A stretch of 64,000 nt of DNA from Syngnathus acus (Eukaryota; Chordata; Actinopteri; Syngnathiformes; Syngnathidae). Under the pieces are notes generated by a model that saw only the letters and a program-made list of their open reading frames with translations, was not told the origin of the DNA and searched no databases. Shown piece after piece: positions 1-22,779 of the stretch. Made by a program: the position numbers and the translations under genes. The stretch lies in NCBI RefSeq assembly GCF_901709675.1, contig NC_051094.1, positions 14,265,501 through 14,329,500 on the forward strand, read 5' to 3'. Numbering within the stretch: the first letter of the stretch is position 1; each line of letters begins with the position of its first letter.

Positions 1-1334
1 GGTTAGGCTATGTACTAGCGGAAACACCCTCTGACTCTAACTTCATTTTTACATGTGTTTTCCCAGGTACCTAAACATTTAATGTGTGGGTTAGGAGAAA
101 GAAAAAAATATTCATATAAAGTTTCTGGAAATTTTCCACAGAAAACTCATCTGGGGAAGAGAGGGACACTTTCTACAGGGATCAATTAATTTTAAAATGT
201 TTTTCTTATTAATGGCCCTTCAAGTTTGCCAATGTCCAATTTTTTGTAAATTCTTACATCCATGTATTTTTCTTCATGTGTGCCTCATTGGGATTTTGGA
301 TAACATGAAGCATATCCCAGCTCACAACTGGTGGAAGGAAGTCGGCACCCAGACAAAATCCACCAAGGCGCAGGGAGAACATGAAATCCCCACACAGAAA
401 AGGCCAAAATGAGATTCCAAATATATTCCCATTAAGTTCAATCGAGGTTTCTACGATCTTGCATAAGTACTTTCAGCACAGTTAATCTCATCATACACAT
501 CACATCTCAAAGCGCAGAACCAAACATTATGCAGTGTCAACATTAGAATAAAATCCACACATTAACATATTTCATGACCCTAATAATGGGGGGGGGAAAA
601 AAAAAAAAAAAAAAAAACAGCAAGAGAATTGGTGCTTGAATGTCTCAATGTTGGGATTTTTTTTATGCTTCAAAATGAGACCGAAGCCCATCCTACACGG
701 CAACCATTATAAATTAAACAAATTTTAAAAAAAAAAGGCTCTGCAACATTTTATACAGTATTGGACAACTTCTGCTCTTCATTTTCACATGCTGTAGTGA
801 AAAGACACTGTTCAAGCTTGGGCTCTCAGGGGAGCTGAGCTGGTATCAGGCATCAATCATCACACAGGCACTTGATCCTCTCAAACAAAGGCATCTGAAG
901 CATATATGAACATCTGGAACATTGCAACAACAAAAAAAAACTGCCTGAGCTCTCGTCAAACAATTGAGGGAATTCAAACTGTAACAGATGTTTTCTAAAA
1001 GCATTCACTGTCAAAACAGGGAAGAGCTGGGCCTTACACTTGTTTTGTTGCCTGCTAATGAGCAGACATCAGGGCAAAGTAGAGAATGAATTGCTTGTGA
1101 AAGAAAAATCCAGGTAGAAGGCACTGAGGTGCGTTTCTTCAGCATCAGCAGTCAGTTTATACTTGGTTGACTTCATCATGACACTGCATCCAAGCAATAC
1201 TCGTGTGCCTTTCCTCTCAGGTCGAGGTCTGTCGCTAGCTACTGAAGACGATGTTGAACATGCTATGCAGGGCAGGGCGAGGTACGGTTGTGATGTTGTG
1301 GTTGAGGTGCAGAACCAGTAGCAGGAGACTTTGG
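1..1334 (-). other. SPECC1L 3' UTR and downstream flank
   Basis: AT-rich DNA after the SPECC1L stop codon. I see no AATAAA on the minus strand here; an ATTAAA variant (minus) lies near 80-85, so the 3' UTR may run about 1.25 kb or leave the window. A run of G then A occupies 590-617. No gene is recognisable. Confidence 0.5.
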
Positions 1335-12807
<11,473 letters not shown>

Positions 12808-12844
12808 ACTGAGTTCTCTGGTGCCGAAACATTTACAGCTCAGT

Positions 12845-15800
12845 CTGCATACACAGGAGGGAGGAGAAAGGTAATGTGTGTCAGAATATAGTGCTATCGC
12901 CGCACTTTTCCATAGGAGGAGAATTCTTTCCATAAAAGGTATTCCTAAAAAAGAATGAAGAAAAAAAAAAAAAAAGGTTCAAAAGAACTGCACTCTAACT
13001 TGCGCACTAGAAAAATTTGCTCTTCTCCAGAATGATATTTTTCGATAGAAAATAAAAATCAGCTCTACACATATTTTTGGGTTCTCTTATCGGCTCAGAT
13101 TCTGTTGCTGGATTCTGATCGGGACACGCCTAGACACCGGAAAATACAAATAATGTTTCAAATTGCAAAACTGCACATAATGGCTATCACGTGTTTGCAA
13201 GTAAGCATTACAGGAGTTGAAATGAACTACAGAAACATGATATGAACAACAACAAAAGTCTGCATCCTAGTTTAAGCAGAGCATTGCTTTAAACTAAAGG
13301 AAGCATTTACTATACTGAATGGTAGCAAATAATGGGCATTAATAAATTAGAACTAAGATGAGGCAACAAGTTGTTAGGAGTAACTTTTGGCAATGGCTCA
13401 AATGTTGATCCTGGTCAAATTGAGAAAACCAGTCTTGCAGGAAAACTCGAGACTTTGAGCTGAGCAGGATTTTCATCCAAGTACGAGGAGAACCTCTTGA
13501 TGCCACGATAGCCAGAAAAGTTATTTGGGACACAGTTGGAAGCATAGCATAAGTACTTTAGCACAAACTTGGATGTATTTTTGCACAAAGCCTTTCTAAA
13601 GGGGAAAAAGTGTGTCCAAGTGATTTATTTTACACGGGAAGTCGCTCAACAATCAATCTCTGTTGTTTTGCAGGCAGCTTGAACTGTTTAATAAACAGTT
13701 AAGATAAGACTCACTGACTGGAAGTTGTATTAGCCATAACTCCCGCAAACAAAATGAAACAAAATTGGAAATCCAAGAATAAAAGGAGCATGTGTGGTTA
13801 ACATACCAAACTTAACACAAAGAACGTGATGAGGAAAACTGTAATGCTCAAATTATAAAGCATGGAAACATTGTTCAACTATTGCTGACACGAAATACTT
13901 TACAAGTCACACAGCACCATATTGTTGACAACTGAGTGTGGGATTACAGCGCAAACAGAGGGAATAATCCTCGTGACCTCATGGGTCAGGCAATTCAAAT
14001 ACTGTACTCTTTTTCACTTTCTGTTCCATGTTTCTCGTCTGTGGCACGTGTATTCAAAGTTGCATAGTTTTGAACAATGGTAGAATTTTGAGGATTTCTT
14101 TCCCCCCTAATGCAATACAATAGATTAGAAATGAAACAACTAAAACCACAACAATAATAATCAACTAATCGGTGGATTATTTTTCCAATTGTTTGATGAA
14201 TCGAATAAAAAGCCTTTCTTTTAATTTTCCGTAACAGAAAGTTTCCAAATATGAATTGATTGTGATTCAGCAACTATATTACTTATTGTACCTCACTGTA
14301 TTGTAGCCATAAAAATGATGATCATTGTTTTCCCAAAGTAAAAGCAATGTAAACAATATTGATTTTGCTGAGACATAAATATAATCAATCTGTTCTCGTT
14401 CATGATATGAACAGGTGAGAGGCTACAATTCAGTGGATTTTGACAATCTTAAGTTACATAAATTCTCCAAACAATGATTTGATTATCAAAATGGTTGTTG
14501 ATTAATTTGTTTATCAATTAGTCACCAATTAATCCATTAATTGTTGCAACTTTTAAAACAAAAATATGGCACGAGTACTTGAATATTCTAAAAGAAGCAA
14601 AAGTACTGTTATGTTGATGAAACTAAAAACTATGGTTTCAGAGAATAGTACTGATTACATGTTAGTTACCTGACCACAGCTACACTGCAAATCCGCCAGT
14701 GTTAAAAGTTCAGGGACAGTGTCAAAGACAATGCATCAACACACCCCGGTAATAAATAAATTTAAAAAAACAGCCTGTGTAGTCTAGGTTGGAACACTCT
14801 TACATGATTAAAATAGGGTGTCCCCTGGATTTGACACGGATTGGTGTTTAACTGAAATTGAAACTACCAACTTTGTTAATGATTGAAGTTGACTGGTTAG
14901 AGTCAAAACAATTTTCTACAACTTTCTTTTCTCTTCGCTTGCAAATGGAAGTTCCCTAAGGTTGGAAAAACTTTCACATGATGGAATTTGATGAAGAAAA
15001 AAAAGCCTTGCAATTTGTATAAATATATAAATGGATGGCAGGCAGTGAGGTTTCAAGCAAATTTCAGACAGGAAACTGAAAATTTGGTGATGTCCTCCAG
15101 CTGTCTATCTACAAAAATCATGTTTTATTATTTCAAACCAATTATGATGGTATATAAAGGAGAAAAAAGAACAATCGCAACACATTTGGAAGTAACTGTA
15201 TAAACTTTCTTTCATCCAATTTAATGTAAAATGCAACATTATCATCTCAAGTTTGTTTCAGCTTGTTTGTTACTTGCAAAGTTCTCCATAATCCTCTGTT
15301 AATATTAGCATGCAGAGAGTTTAACAGACGCTCCAGGTTTGAAACCTTCAAATACGCCATGGAAAAAGATTAGTGTGGGAAACAGGAATTCCCTGGCTTC
15401 CTCTATAAATTATAAAATCCCCCATATTCAAATAAAATAAAAAAATAAGTCCCATGCTTTCTTTTTTTTCTTGCTATGCTTTGTTTGTCTAAGTTGGAAA
15501 CCAGCTGTAAACAAATGAGCAAATTGTATCTGTGCTTAGACTAAATCCCAATATCCCCAAAATGTTTCAGAAGCAAAATTAGCAACATACTACAAACACT
15601 GCCCAGAAAAATCACAAGAACTTAGATTTTGATATTATATATTATATTGTTGAAAGTGGAAAACCTCTGGAGCTATAGTTGAAAATTGACTGGCCAACAA
15701 ACAAGCCAACAAGCAGCTGGACTAAAATCTTGTACTGAATACCGAGTTTACTGTGGAGACTACCACACCATGCATATGGGATTTTGGTAGTTGTTAATAA

Positions 15801-17479
15801 GAGACTGAGTGTCAAACAAAAAATAAATGAATACCTGCTAATGATAGAAGTGATCTAATTGCTCATAAAGACCCCCTTTTGCTGCGTTCTTTCCTGATTG
15901 AAGCTTCAACAGCAGGGAGGCCCTTCCTTGCCATAACAAGAGCTTCCTGTGATGGCGTCTCCAAAGAAACAACCCTACAAGGCAGACTGTGTGCTTATGG
16001 ACAAGCAGGCACCAGGCTGCTTGAGAGAGAACAGACACTATTAAAGCTTCAGGTCACATGCTAAAATATGCACGACTTCTGATTCAAAAGACGAAGCAAC
16101 CATAAATTATTCCTGACTGAACACAATATACAAAAAAAAAAGGAAAGAATGAAACCCCTATTCAAAGATAGAACATCCCATACTTTAAAGCACCCCCTCC
16201 CCTATTGCAGCGCTGTACTGGAAATTTGCCAGGAAATAACATTTCATTTTTCTCTTGTTACACATCCCTGGATAGCAATGCACATGCACACACTTTCTGC
16301 AGCAAAGCAATAATCAGGTAAAGTCATTTAGAATGCTGAGAAATGAAACTCATTTAAGACTACAAGGAAACTTCCAAAACATCCTGGGGATGAATATAAA
16401 AAGGGATCCGAGTGTGTTAAACGGGGGTAGCAGTCAAATGGCCTGAGGATCCCAGGCAACATCAGTTCCCTGCTGATTTATTTCAAGATGGGGAGCAGGC
16501 AGACATTTGCGTTTGGCACACCCACAACATTAGCACCACAGCTAACGCCCATTATTAACTCTGTGCAACTCAAATATTCAAACGTTTAAAGCATGCGTTT
16601 GAATATTTGAGTTACACAGAAAAACTACTTACTTTCCAGTAGTTCACCACAGCCGACACAGTATTAACATTTTTATAGTTTCAAGCCAAATGACCATATA
16701 AAGCCAAAAAGGGACCCCATCTAACGAGTTAGCTACAGGGTCAGGCATGCAGAGAATTTCAGTAATTTAGCTTCCTTTTTGTACAATAGCTTTCAAAACA
16801 AAAGCAAGTCATTAGCTTCCACAGCATTTGAATTGAAAAGTTGTATTAAATATCAATATGGACATACAGTTGCACAAAGTGGCTGAAATGCTACATATAA
16901 AGTATTACTTCTGCTACGTAGTCATAGTTGTAGCTGTAACCTATATGTGCACACTGGTTATGAAAAAAACATCTAGTTGAGTAGTAGTAGAGCTGACAAT
17001 GACCTAAAGTTGGACTAAAACTAAAACCAAAAGGTTTACTGTCGTAATGGAGTGATGCGATCATTATGAATGACGGAAACAAAGTGAAGTTTAACGCCAT
17101 ACAATTGGGCGCAGATCATAAAACAAAATACACATAGCACATTTTTCACCCAGAAATGGGTCTTATTTTGAAATAATCCTCAGGACACATCTAAGATACT
17201 TTCACGAACTAGACAGTTGTTCTAAAATTCTGGAAAAATATTGGGGGGAAAATGACTTATACATTGTTTAAAACGGACAGCACGTACACACGAGAATCCA
17301 TCTGGTTATGCTTAAAATAAAACGTGAACTAAGTATGTACACCCAGCCATGAATTTTATCTTTGTTGTGAGCAGAACTGTGACTATGCTAAGGTTGCTAA
17401 AGCGATCGCGAAGCTAACCATGTTAGCATAGCCGGCAAACAAGCAGCACACTGCACACTAGAAAAGAAAATGCACACAC
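12845..17479 (-). other. SPECC1L 5' intron (inferred)
   Basis: About 4.6 kb between the first coding exon and the candidate non-coding exon. It contains degenerate AT-rich repeats near 14120-14260 and 14465-14555 (ATTAATCG type) and a long hairpin at 16561-16619. No coding exon is seen. Confidence 0.5.
16561..16619. repeat. Inverted repeat, 24-bp arms, 11-nt loop
   Basis: Arm 16561-16584 and arm 16596-16619 are reverse complements with one mismatch; the inner 18 bp are perfect. The loop is TTTAAAGCATG. It could be a small transposon relic or a structured RNA segment. Found in the inferred SPECC1L 5' intron. Confidence 0.85.
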
Positions 17480-17720
17480 CTGCGTTTCCTCTATTTTTCC
17501 AATTTGATGGATTGTTAAATATCTCCGGGATGGTGGTGGCACGCCGGCTGTTAATCCCACCGCGAGTAGGCAGGCGAGCAGCATCAGTTTTGGAAGTCAA
17601 GTCACTTCTGCTGACAGCAGCTACATGATCCTCTGCACCCTCTTCTGGTTGCATCTGCATCACCTCAGCATCACGCCTCGCCGGAGGGGAAAAGAAAATG
17701 CATTGTACGCTTCTCCTGAC
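17480..17720 (-). promoter_or_regulatory. Candidate SPECC1L first exon and CpG-rich promoter
   Basis: A CpG-clustered patch in otherwise AT-rich DNA, on the right strand and about 4.6 kb upstream of the first coding exon. A donor, GCAG|GTGTGT, lies at 17480/17479. If this is exon 1 spliced to 12844, an upstream frame from ATG 17663 runs 61 codons and stops two codons into the next exon (D, stop). No TATA box was seen. The exon is inferred from composition, strand and the donor only. Confidence 0.4.
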
Positions 17721-17839
17721 TGCATTTTTTCAGATTTATCAGTGTTGTTGTAGTTACGTTGACTTTTTGTTTATATTAATCATTTACGAGTCTGCGCTGC
17801 ATCTCACTATTATACTGTATAACAGTACTAGATTGGTCT

Positions 17840-17990
17840 CAAATGCAGTGGTAGGAAGTAACGAAGTACAAGTACTCATTTTTTCTGGCATCTCTCGTTT
17901 ATTTTTCTGACAACGTTTTACTTTTACCGACTATATTTGAAAACAGATGAGAACTCGGAGAAAAGTAACATCAATTTTAGTTGACGTCTT
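17840..17990. mobile_element. Fragment of an AAGTACAAGTACT-type fish repeat
   Basis: The phrase GTAACGAAGTACAAGTACTC followed by a TTTTCTGGCATCT-like run is typical of a common fish non-autonomous DNA transposon (recollection). Ends are not defined. Confidence 0.35.
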
Positions 17991-18188
17991 GATTGAGTGA
18001 GATTTGGGGGTTTATGAGCCCCCCCCCAATAAAACAAAACAAAACAATAGGTACAGCGCGTAATGGAGGAACGAAAACGAACTGTATTTGGAGATGGAAG
18101 GAATTTCTCATTCAATGTTTCTTCTAATCCGACAAAAAAAGCATCTATCGACAAGTTTCTTAATACAAATTTAGCATTTTTGTGACTT

Positions 18189-18260
18189 AAATCAAGTCAA
18201 GTCAAGTTTATTTGTATAGCCCTAAATCACAAGCAGTCTCAAAGGGCTTCACATAGACAG
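18189..18260. repeat. AAGTTTATTTGTATAGCCC interspersed repeat
   Basis: A stretch with GTCAAGTTTATTTGTATAGC and CTCAAAGGGCTTCACATAG. A second, shorter copy occurs at 20502-20552. It is a common fish dispersed repeat in my experience; family name not known. Confidence 0.6.
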
Positions 18261-18590
18261 TGACTTAAATCACTGCAGTGTAGGTTGTTTTGATCGCACA
18301 AGTCAAGCCAACCTAGCTTTTAAATATTTTAAAACAATATGAACCAAGTATTTTTGGTTACTCGTGCTTGTGTAAGTAATTCACACATTTTTTATTATTA
18401 TTTATCAATTATTTACAGTATTATTTCAGGCTTCTTAGTGTGGCTTCAACGGTGAATGTATAGGATCAGTGAGATTGGACCACCACACTTGAGAGGAATA
18501 CGCTCTTGTTATAATTAGTGGTACACCAAGTTCTCTGGTAGACCATATACATAGTTTTTCCCTTTAAAGTTGAGAATGTTGCCTCTCATT

Positions 18591-18930
18591 ATCCATCCAT
18601 CCATTTTCTGAAACTTTTTTTCCTCATGAGGGTCGCAGGCGCGCTGGAGCGTATCCCATCTGACTTCGGGCAGTAGGCGGGGGACACCCTGAAGCGGTTG
18701 CCAGCCAATCGCAGGACATACAGAGACAAACAACCATTCACACTCACACGACTGACAATTTTGAGTGTTAAATCGGCCTACCATGCATGTTTTTGGGATG
18801 TGGGCGGAAACCAAAGGACCCGGTGGAAATCCACGCAGGCACAGGGATAACATGCAAACTCCACACAGGGAGGGCCAGAGTCAAACCCGCAACCTCTGAA
18901 CAAATATGCTAACCAGCGCCTGCCCCTTAT
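18591..18930 (-). mobile_element. tRNA-headed SINE copy, diverged
   Basis: The plus strand starts with CCATCC repeats and contains GCCAGCCAATCGCAGG and CATGCATGTTTTTGGGATGT. It aligns along its length with the intact copy at 35475-35841. The head end (high coordinates) is degraded. Lies between SPECC1L and BCR. Confidence 0.8.
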
Positions 18931-18979
18931 TATATACAAAAAGATATTGTGACAATGATGTTTGGTTGTCAAGTAAGTT

Positions 18980-18985
18980 TTTATT
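18980..18985 (-). terminator. Candidate BCR poly(A) signal
   Basis: AATAAA on the minus strand, 975 nt after the BCR stop codon. A nearer AATAAA lies at 19478-19483. Either could end the transcript; no transcript data. Confidence 0.4.
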
Positions 18986-19959
18986 TATAGAAATCATACA
19001 TAACAGATTTGGTCAGTGTTTACCAGAAGCAATGGTGTATTACACACAAATCACAAGAATAAAGTGTTTCAGTTTGTGTTAACAAGCATTTCAATACTTG
19101 CAATGATTTGGAAAGTAAGTCCACTGTTGTATTTCCACACATATTTAAATGAATACTGCAGGAGGGTGATAAACCTGTTAATACCCCAGGAGTGTGGAAA
19201 ATGGGTCAATTAAGGGAACCCATTAAGTTGCTCTCATAACGACTGCAAGTTAAAGGGAGGATCCCAAAGAAGGAATGCAATTAAAAACACCAAAATAGCA
19301 ACTCTAGTTACATAAATCAAACGGAATGGTAACTAACAAAAAAATAGGGACAAAATATGAAGGAACTTTTAAAAAAAATGCTGACATTTAATGAAAACAT
19401 GAAAAATATTTCTACTAGGGGCGGTGTAGATGCCACCAAAACACTGATGTTTTACACATAATACTAAAACCTTCCAGTTTATTTCAGGTCAACATGCCTG
19501 CATGTTGGAATCAAACTGCAAATTTCCGTCTCTGTGTAAACACAAAATAAACCTGTGGCACAAGCAACACTGAGAGTAGACATGAAAACCTTGATCGATT
19601 TATATTCCAACAATCCACAGTCGCCAGTGACAAATGCTTAAAACAATGACAAATGTAACAAATTCACCTCTGTGAACATACGACTATTGTGCACGATGAC
19701 GGGCAGCAAACGGCATCAAAAAAACGTTACTGAATTATAAAACGTGTTGGAAAAGATACAATTTGTCAAGATACAATTTGTGCATATACCTTCTAGGCGA
19801 TAGTAAACCAGCAGGTTGACGCTCTCATGTTCATCCAAACTAAGCATCTGAAAGCTTGCGCTTTATGACTGATGAGGTGATTCCGCCATCTAGTGGCGAA
19901 TTCGCGCATAATCCATTTCTCGTTCTGAACACCGCTTTTATCATGTAAAAGAAATCCTG
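18986..19959 (-). other. Presumed BCR 3' UTR
   Basis: AT-rich sequence after the BCR stop with no coding signal. Extent depends on which poly(A) signal is used. Confidence 0.4.
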
Positions 19960-22779
19960 TTATACTTCGCTAGAAAAGAGAAGGCTCTGTCGTTTGCTAT
20001 CAGGTGTTGGAATGCCTTCAAGCTGAAGAAAGTAGAGTAGAACTTGCACCTGAGAAGACAAAGGAACAAGTGAACAAACATTAACCGGCAGTCGAGGTTT
20101 TACTCTGTGCTGCCAAGTTCGAACCTGAGCCATGACCTCCAGAGACCAGCTGTCATTCATGGAGATCGGCTGTGAACTGTTAATTGTGATTTTGCTGTCT
20201 TTCTCAGACGGTCGAAGCAAAGTGGGACCAAAAACAGTAGCCAGGTTGTGCAGAGACATCTTGTTGAAGCCCTCATTTTCAGCCACCCTATCAGTACAGG
20301 AGAGAAAGTTGGAGATTTCATATTTGTGTTGGTTGAGCACATGGCAGGTTTTTTTTTTTAAAAACGGATAATTGGGCCAGATGTTTGCATATGTTAAAAA
20401 AAAAATTAAAATATGCATGAAAAAATGTGAAATTGGGATAAATATTTAAATAATTCACTCTTTTTTTATATCCTATCATTTTAAAACTAATGAAATTCCA
20501 GTCAAGTCAAGTTTATTTGTATCACCCTTAATCACAAGAGTCTCAAAGGGTTAATTAGGCACAATACTAAAACAAGTCTATATTATTTTATTTTTCATTT
20601 ATAATTAATTCAATCAGAATACATGAACCAATAGTTCAGTAAAACTCAATTTTAATAAGATCCAAATAAAATCTTTATATCTTATCAATAAACTGATTAC
20701 ATTATTATTATTATGAATTGATTAACCAATTATACTGAGTACTGAGATAACTGAATAAAAATAAATATAACGTCAATAAATGCATTTTATCTGACTGATT
20801 TTAGGTAGGAAAAGGCTACATTAATTCAACAAATAATACCAACTTCTATGGCTACTTGAGAATCCAAATCAATCACGAAACTTTTTATATCTGACAGCTA
20901 CAATACATTTTGGGTACTGAATAATATGAAGGGTTGCCAATTGGATACACTTTTCTAGAACAACACATTTACTCAAATTTCTTTTAATTAGTATCATCTC
21001 AATAATTAATAAGATTTATAATGTCAATGAAGTCAAAAGAAGTCTGCTGGTTCTAATCAAGAGCATTCTCTATTCGGGCTTCAGTTCTCTGCAATTCACT
21101 GAGGAAATTGGAGCATTTATTTCAGTCCGAATGTTTCAAACTTGAATTAACACTTGCAGTAGTTTTTACACTCTCGCATTTCGTTAAACTCTTTGAAGGC
21201 CCGTTTTACTGCCGCTTCTCCTCTCTCAACCGTTCCTTGCCTACTTGGAGAGGGGACTAGGTGACGTTAACAAAACGTGATGGTGTATGGATTATGCACC
21301 CACTGACTGGAACAAGAACTGAGGTGACTGCGGCGCTTTATCTCATTTAATGGATTTTGACGCTGTTTTGGTGACCATTGAAAAGTATATCAAGCACATC
21401 AATATGTCCCATGACTGGTGAGCTAAATTTAGAAAAGGCCCACGGGCTACCTATGTGGTGGTTAGAGCTGGTGACCATGTTGGTGACACCATATCGAAAG
21501 CCTCTGAGAGCCTGATTAAAGAATGGAGATGTGCCCACCCCTGACATAGAACATGACAAGCGTGTTTTACCTTTTCAGGTGGTCAAGTAGAAAGAGAAAG
21601 GTGACCAGATTGGGCTCTGGCAGAGACAGCAGTAGGTTGAGCATGCAGCTCTCCTTGGCCACGCTGTCAGAAAGCGCTGTATGGCGACACATTATTGTGG
21701 ATTAGAGAAGATGTACAGAAAAATATCCACATCAAGTTGGATTTGTGACTGACCAATGCCTCCGGAAAAGTTGGGGTACAACTCGTCAGTGAAAAGAGGC
21801 TCAGGTAGCTCGCGGAAATACAACTTCAGCGTGCCGGCGATGGCGTTCACGTCCATGTCCCTCATCATCACAGACACGTCTTTGTTGTCTGTCAGGAGGA
21901 GAACATAAGATCGATCGGTGATTTCAGCAGCTTTGAAAGGAAAAGTTTCTTCACCAGTGCAGGAAAACACGTGTCACTAAATACATGCATCTCAACTTGA
22001 AAAGAGTAAAAAAATGTGCGAGATGAAGATGTAATGATTCCCCCATCAAATGAGCAATCATGGCGATGGCTTCCGTTCAAGTCAGGCTGAAACTCACTCG
22101 AATCAAAGGCGGCCTTAAGAGCTTGGATGTCAGTTGCGACACCAGACACTCTGTAGATGCCCACTTCCTCCATCCCTCGTCGCTCGATCTCTTCAACACA
22201 CTGTCTCACAATCAGGGGAACCTTGGAGCGCTCCCGTCTAGTAAAATATGTGGAAACAACAGCAAAGTCCAGTCTACAATCAGCAAACCAGTAAGTAGGT
22301 ACGAGAAGTCAACAAACCTAAGAGACTGACTAACATTAAGTGTATCAACGCAAGATCAAACAGTTTGATTCAGCCTCAACTGTTCATTCCACCCTCGACT
22401 TCGGCACGTTATTAACTCCTTTACCGAAATGCGTGGCGTGCGATCAACTCACTTTGTTACGACATTAATTTTCACCCCAAACACGCCAGACTGTTTCCGC
22501 GAAGGCATGCGCTTGAGACTGAACTCTCTGCTGGTGAACTTCATGGAAAGCTTGACCTCCACCTGAAACAGCAGAATAGAGAAGGGAGAGGAACACACTC
22601 TTAAATTAGCGTAAGAAGTCTGATGTCAGATTCCGAATGCGGCACGACTGTGGTAGCAATAACGTTCATGTGGCAGTTGTACGTTTTTGTATTATTTCTG
22701 CTCCTCTTGCCTTACTCACCCCATTCATAGCAATGACCGTCCTCTGCCAGTCTTTGTTTTGCAAGTTCTGGGGATCCAA
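19960..22779 (-). CDS. bcr: BCR RhoGAP-domain exons and C terminus
   Basis: Seven exons (22779-22720, 22562-22453, 22237-22098, 21888-21754, 21676-21571, 20287-20125, 20049-19960) encode the last 267 residues. [18 protein letters not shown] carries the arginine finger (about Arg1094; human Arg1090). [20 protein letters not shown] and [19 protein letters not shown] carry the other conserved GAP residues, including the catalytic-site Asn. In the family this domain stimulates GTP hydrolysis by Rac and Cdc42. The tail ends SSEV; human ends STEV, a class I PDZ ligand. All catalytic features are intact. Confidence 0.96.
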
